Assembly (NCBI RefSeq): GCF_003664255.1
Contig: NZ_RCCV01000001.1
Span: forward strand, 496,001 to 560,000
Length of the DNA stretch: 64,000 nucleotides
Direction: 5' to 3'
From: Micromonospora sp. M71_S20
GTDB lineage: Bacteria; Actinomycetota; Actinomycetes; Mycobacteriales; Micromonosporaceae
The notes beneath the pieces are model-generated. The model worked only from the letters and a program-made list of their open reading frames with translations. It did not search any database and was not told the DNA's origin. Position 1 is the stretch's first letter; each line of letters starts with the position of its first letter. Of this stretch, positions 62,661-64,000 are shown piece after piece. The translations under genes were made by a program, and so were the position numbers.

Positions 62661-62831
62661 TCACGCAGCCATCCGACGACCCGACCCCCGACGCCACACC
62701 CCGAGCACCGGCCGGACCTCCGCGGACACCCAGCCAGAGCCCACCGTCGCCCGCGATCCCGCCCCACCGTGGTACCGGCGGGACTAGCCTCGACAGGAGG
62801 GCCGGGCGCGACGCCTGCGGAGGTGATTCGG

Positions 62832-63689
62832 ATGGGCGCAGCCACCGACGCGGCGGTGCTGGTCGGGCTCGGCACGGAGCGCAACCTGCCGATGGTCAGG
62901 CTTGCCGCGCAGGAGGCCGCCGCGCACGGCCGTCCGCTGTGCCTGTTGCACGCGTTCAACTGGGCGGCCGCGCTGGAGGCGCCGTCGATCGCGGGGCCGC
63001 GCGCGGACGCCGAGGAGCTGATCTCCCGGGCCACCGAGATCGCCCACGAGGTCGAGCCGGCGCTGCCGGTCGGCGGCGAGATCGTCGAGGGCGCCCTCGT
63101 CGCCACCCTCGTCCGCCGGTCGGAGCAGGCGTTCCTGCTCGCCGTCGGGGACGGCGGCATGGCGACCAGCGGCGAGTGCGTGTCGGTCGACGCGCCGGCG
63201 GTGCAGCTCGCCGCCCGCGCCAGCTGCCCGGTGCTGGTGGCCCGCCGGGAGCCGCCCCCGCAGGGGCCGGTGCTGGTCGGGGTGGACGGCTCCGACAGCT
63301 CACGGGACGCGCTGGAGTGGGCGTTCGAGTGCGCGGCCCGGCGGGAGGCGCGGCTGTTGGCGGTCCGCGTCGTCGAGTCGGAGGAGGGCGGGGAGGATCC
63401 CGAGTTGCTCGCCGGGTTGGTGGCACGGTCGGCGCGCCGGTTCCCGTCGGTGGCCACGGAGTGCCACACGATCCGGGGCGACCCCGGCACCGTCCTGGTG
63501 GAGCAGTCCCGCTCGGCGCAGGTGGCGCTGGTCGCCGCCCGGGGCGACGAGCCGTGGCGCGGCATGCTCGGCGCGGTGAGTCAGGCGCTGCTCTACCACT
63601 CCCCCGCACCGCTGATCGTCGTGCGCGGGCTGACGGGGATTCCGGGGGACGGGCGCAACGCCCAGCGTCCACAGGACCAACGGCCCTGA
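62832..63689 (+). CDS. Universal stress protein, two USP domains
   Basis: A 285-residue protein from ATG 62832, chosen because GGAGGTGAT lies 8 nt upstream; a GTG at 62823 overlaps that site. The first USP domain (AVLVGLGTERNLPMVRLAAQ ... CPVLVARR) is degenerate in its nucleotide loop. The second (PVLVGVDGSDSSRDALEWAF ... LYHSPAPLIVVRG) keeps the VGVDGS start but has AARGDEPWRGMLGAVSQALL where GxxGRxxxxxxLGSVS is usual. Likely a dormancy or stress regulator. Confidence 0.85.
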   Translation: MGAATDAAVLVGLGTERNLPMVRLAAQEAAAHGRPLCLLHAFNWAAALEAPSIAGPRADAEELISRATEIAHEVEPALPVGGEIVEGALVATLVRRSEQAFLLAVGDGGMATSGECVSVDAPAVQLAARASCPVLVARREPPPQGPVLVGVDGSDSSRDALEWAFECAARREARLLAVRVVESEEGGEDPELLAGLVARSARRFPSVATECHTIRGDPGTVLVEQSRSAQVALVAARGDEPWRGMLGAVSQALLYHSPAPLIVVRGLTGIPGDGRNAQRPQDQRP

Positions 63690-63785
63690 TCCACACCGGC
63701 GCCGACCGGCGATGCTGGGGCCGGCCCGGACGAATCCGCGCGCTGAGGATGCAGGATTCCCCTACCCGCGAGAGGCTCATGCAGT

Positions 63786-64000
63786 ATGGACACCGCTCTC
63801 GACCTGCACAGCCCCCTGACCGAAGACGAGCTGCGCCGGCTGGACGCCTACTGGCGGGCGGCGAACTACCTGACCGTCGGGCAGATCTACCTGCTGGACA
63901 ATCCGCTGCTGCGCGAGCCGCTGGCCCCTGAGCACGTCAAGCCGCGCCTGCTCGGCCACTGGGGCACCAGCCCCGGCCTGAACCTGCTCTACGCCCACCT
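63786..64000 (+). CDS. xfp: Phosphoketolase, N-terminal fragment (cut by window edge)
   Basis: The first 71 residues from ATG 63786. [40 protein letters not shown] and [20 protein letters not shown] match the start of xylulose-5-phosphate/fructose-6-phosphate phosphoketolase, a thiamine-diphosphate enzyme that makes acetyl phosphate. [11 protein letters not shown] contributes the conserved His. The rest is outside the window. Confidence 0.88.
   Translation, partial: MDTALDLHSPLTEDELRRLDAYWRAANYLTVGQIYLLDNPLLREPLAPEHVKPRLLGHWGTSPGLNLLYAH

Larger units (their letters stand above)
61791..62831. other. Gene-free 1-kb stretch rich in palindromes and tandem repeats
   Basis: No convincing ORF. It contains two similar GTAACGACC-containing segments near 61865 and 61957, a 79-bp tandem duplication with hairpins (62083-62240), two further long hairpins and an 18-bp tandem repeat (62518-62660). 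Each is listed separately. Confidence 0.65.

Overview
The window is high-GC actinobacterial DNA. It holds nearly all of an integrated temperate siphovirus (about 1-47,640) and the host chromosome to its right (about 47,640-64,000). The host genes (ECF42-type sigma factor with a YCII partner, GH5 mannanase with a CBM2 domain, F420-dependent oxidoreductase, phosphoketolase start) and families of GATC-ended intergenic hairpins suggest Micromonosporaceae, probably Micromonospora. That taxon is inferred, not proven by a marker gene.

Prophage layout. The left edge cuts a large serine integrase, so attL lies outside the window. Next come an HTH gene with 15-bp direct repeats and a left-arm operon of small genes with beta-rich, membrane and zinc-finger products (2.0-7.1 kb). 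The morphogenesis operon follows: HNH nuclease, small and large terminase, portal, a giant MuF-type capsid protein, scaffold, major capsid protein, head-tail connectors, major tail protein, tail chaperones joined by a -1 frameshift (GGGAAAC), tape measure, baseplate and fibre proteins, endolysin and two membrane (holin) genes (7.4-27.7 kb). The early and replication arm (28-47.6 kb) has a dNMP kinase, a leaderless candidate regulator, RecB-like exonuclease, LAGLIDADG ORF, a phiC31 gp3-type recombination directionality factor, resolvase-like protein, Lsr2-like mini-protein, tRNA-like element, primase-helicase, thioredoxin, family A DNA polymerase, sigma-like factor, HExxH metalloprotein, a DUF2637-like membrane HTH protein and a terminal GntR-type HTH gene.

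The most striking content is the regulatory layer, which repeats across the prophage and which I did not find in the host part. (1) GTTTACACG occurs 19 times exactly, 17 on the + strand, like the stoperators of mycobacteriophage L5. (2) About 15 palindromes related to GCGTTGAACGTTCAACGC sit in promoter spacers, like the conserved inverted repeats bound by the phiC31 repressor. (3) Nine copies of GAACA-N13-TGGCCGACT stand a short, fairly constant distance (31-62 nt, one at 108 nt) upstream of early operons and look like a phage-specific promoter class. The second notable item is the 961-residue capsid protein, which combines a MuF domain, a kinase-like domain and a C-terminal ADP-ribosyltransferase with all its signature residues: a virion-delivered effector candidate.

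The right attachment junction lies near 47,640. The host YCII gene there lacks its N-terminal strand, so the phage apparently integrated into the YCII partner gene of an ECF42 sigma operon. Beyond it are the sigma gene, a secreted mannanase, an oxidoreductase and hydrolase pair, a minus-strand lipid and membrane cluster (EEP hydrolase, double PAP2, BrkB, diacylglycerol-kinase-like), a Clp-N/HTH pair with two GTCAAC-N4-GTTGAC operators, a VOC protein, a PP2C phosphatase, a secreted transglycosylase-like protein, a gene-free 1.2 kb stretch rich in palindromes, a universal stress protein and the start of a phosphoketolase.
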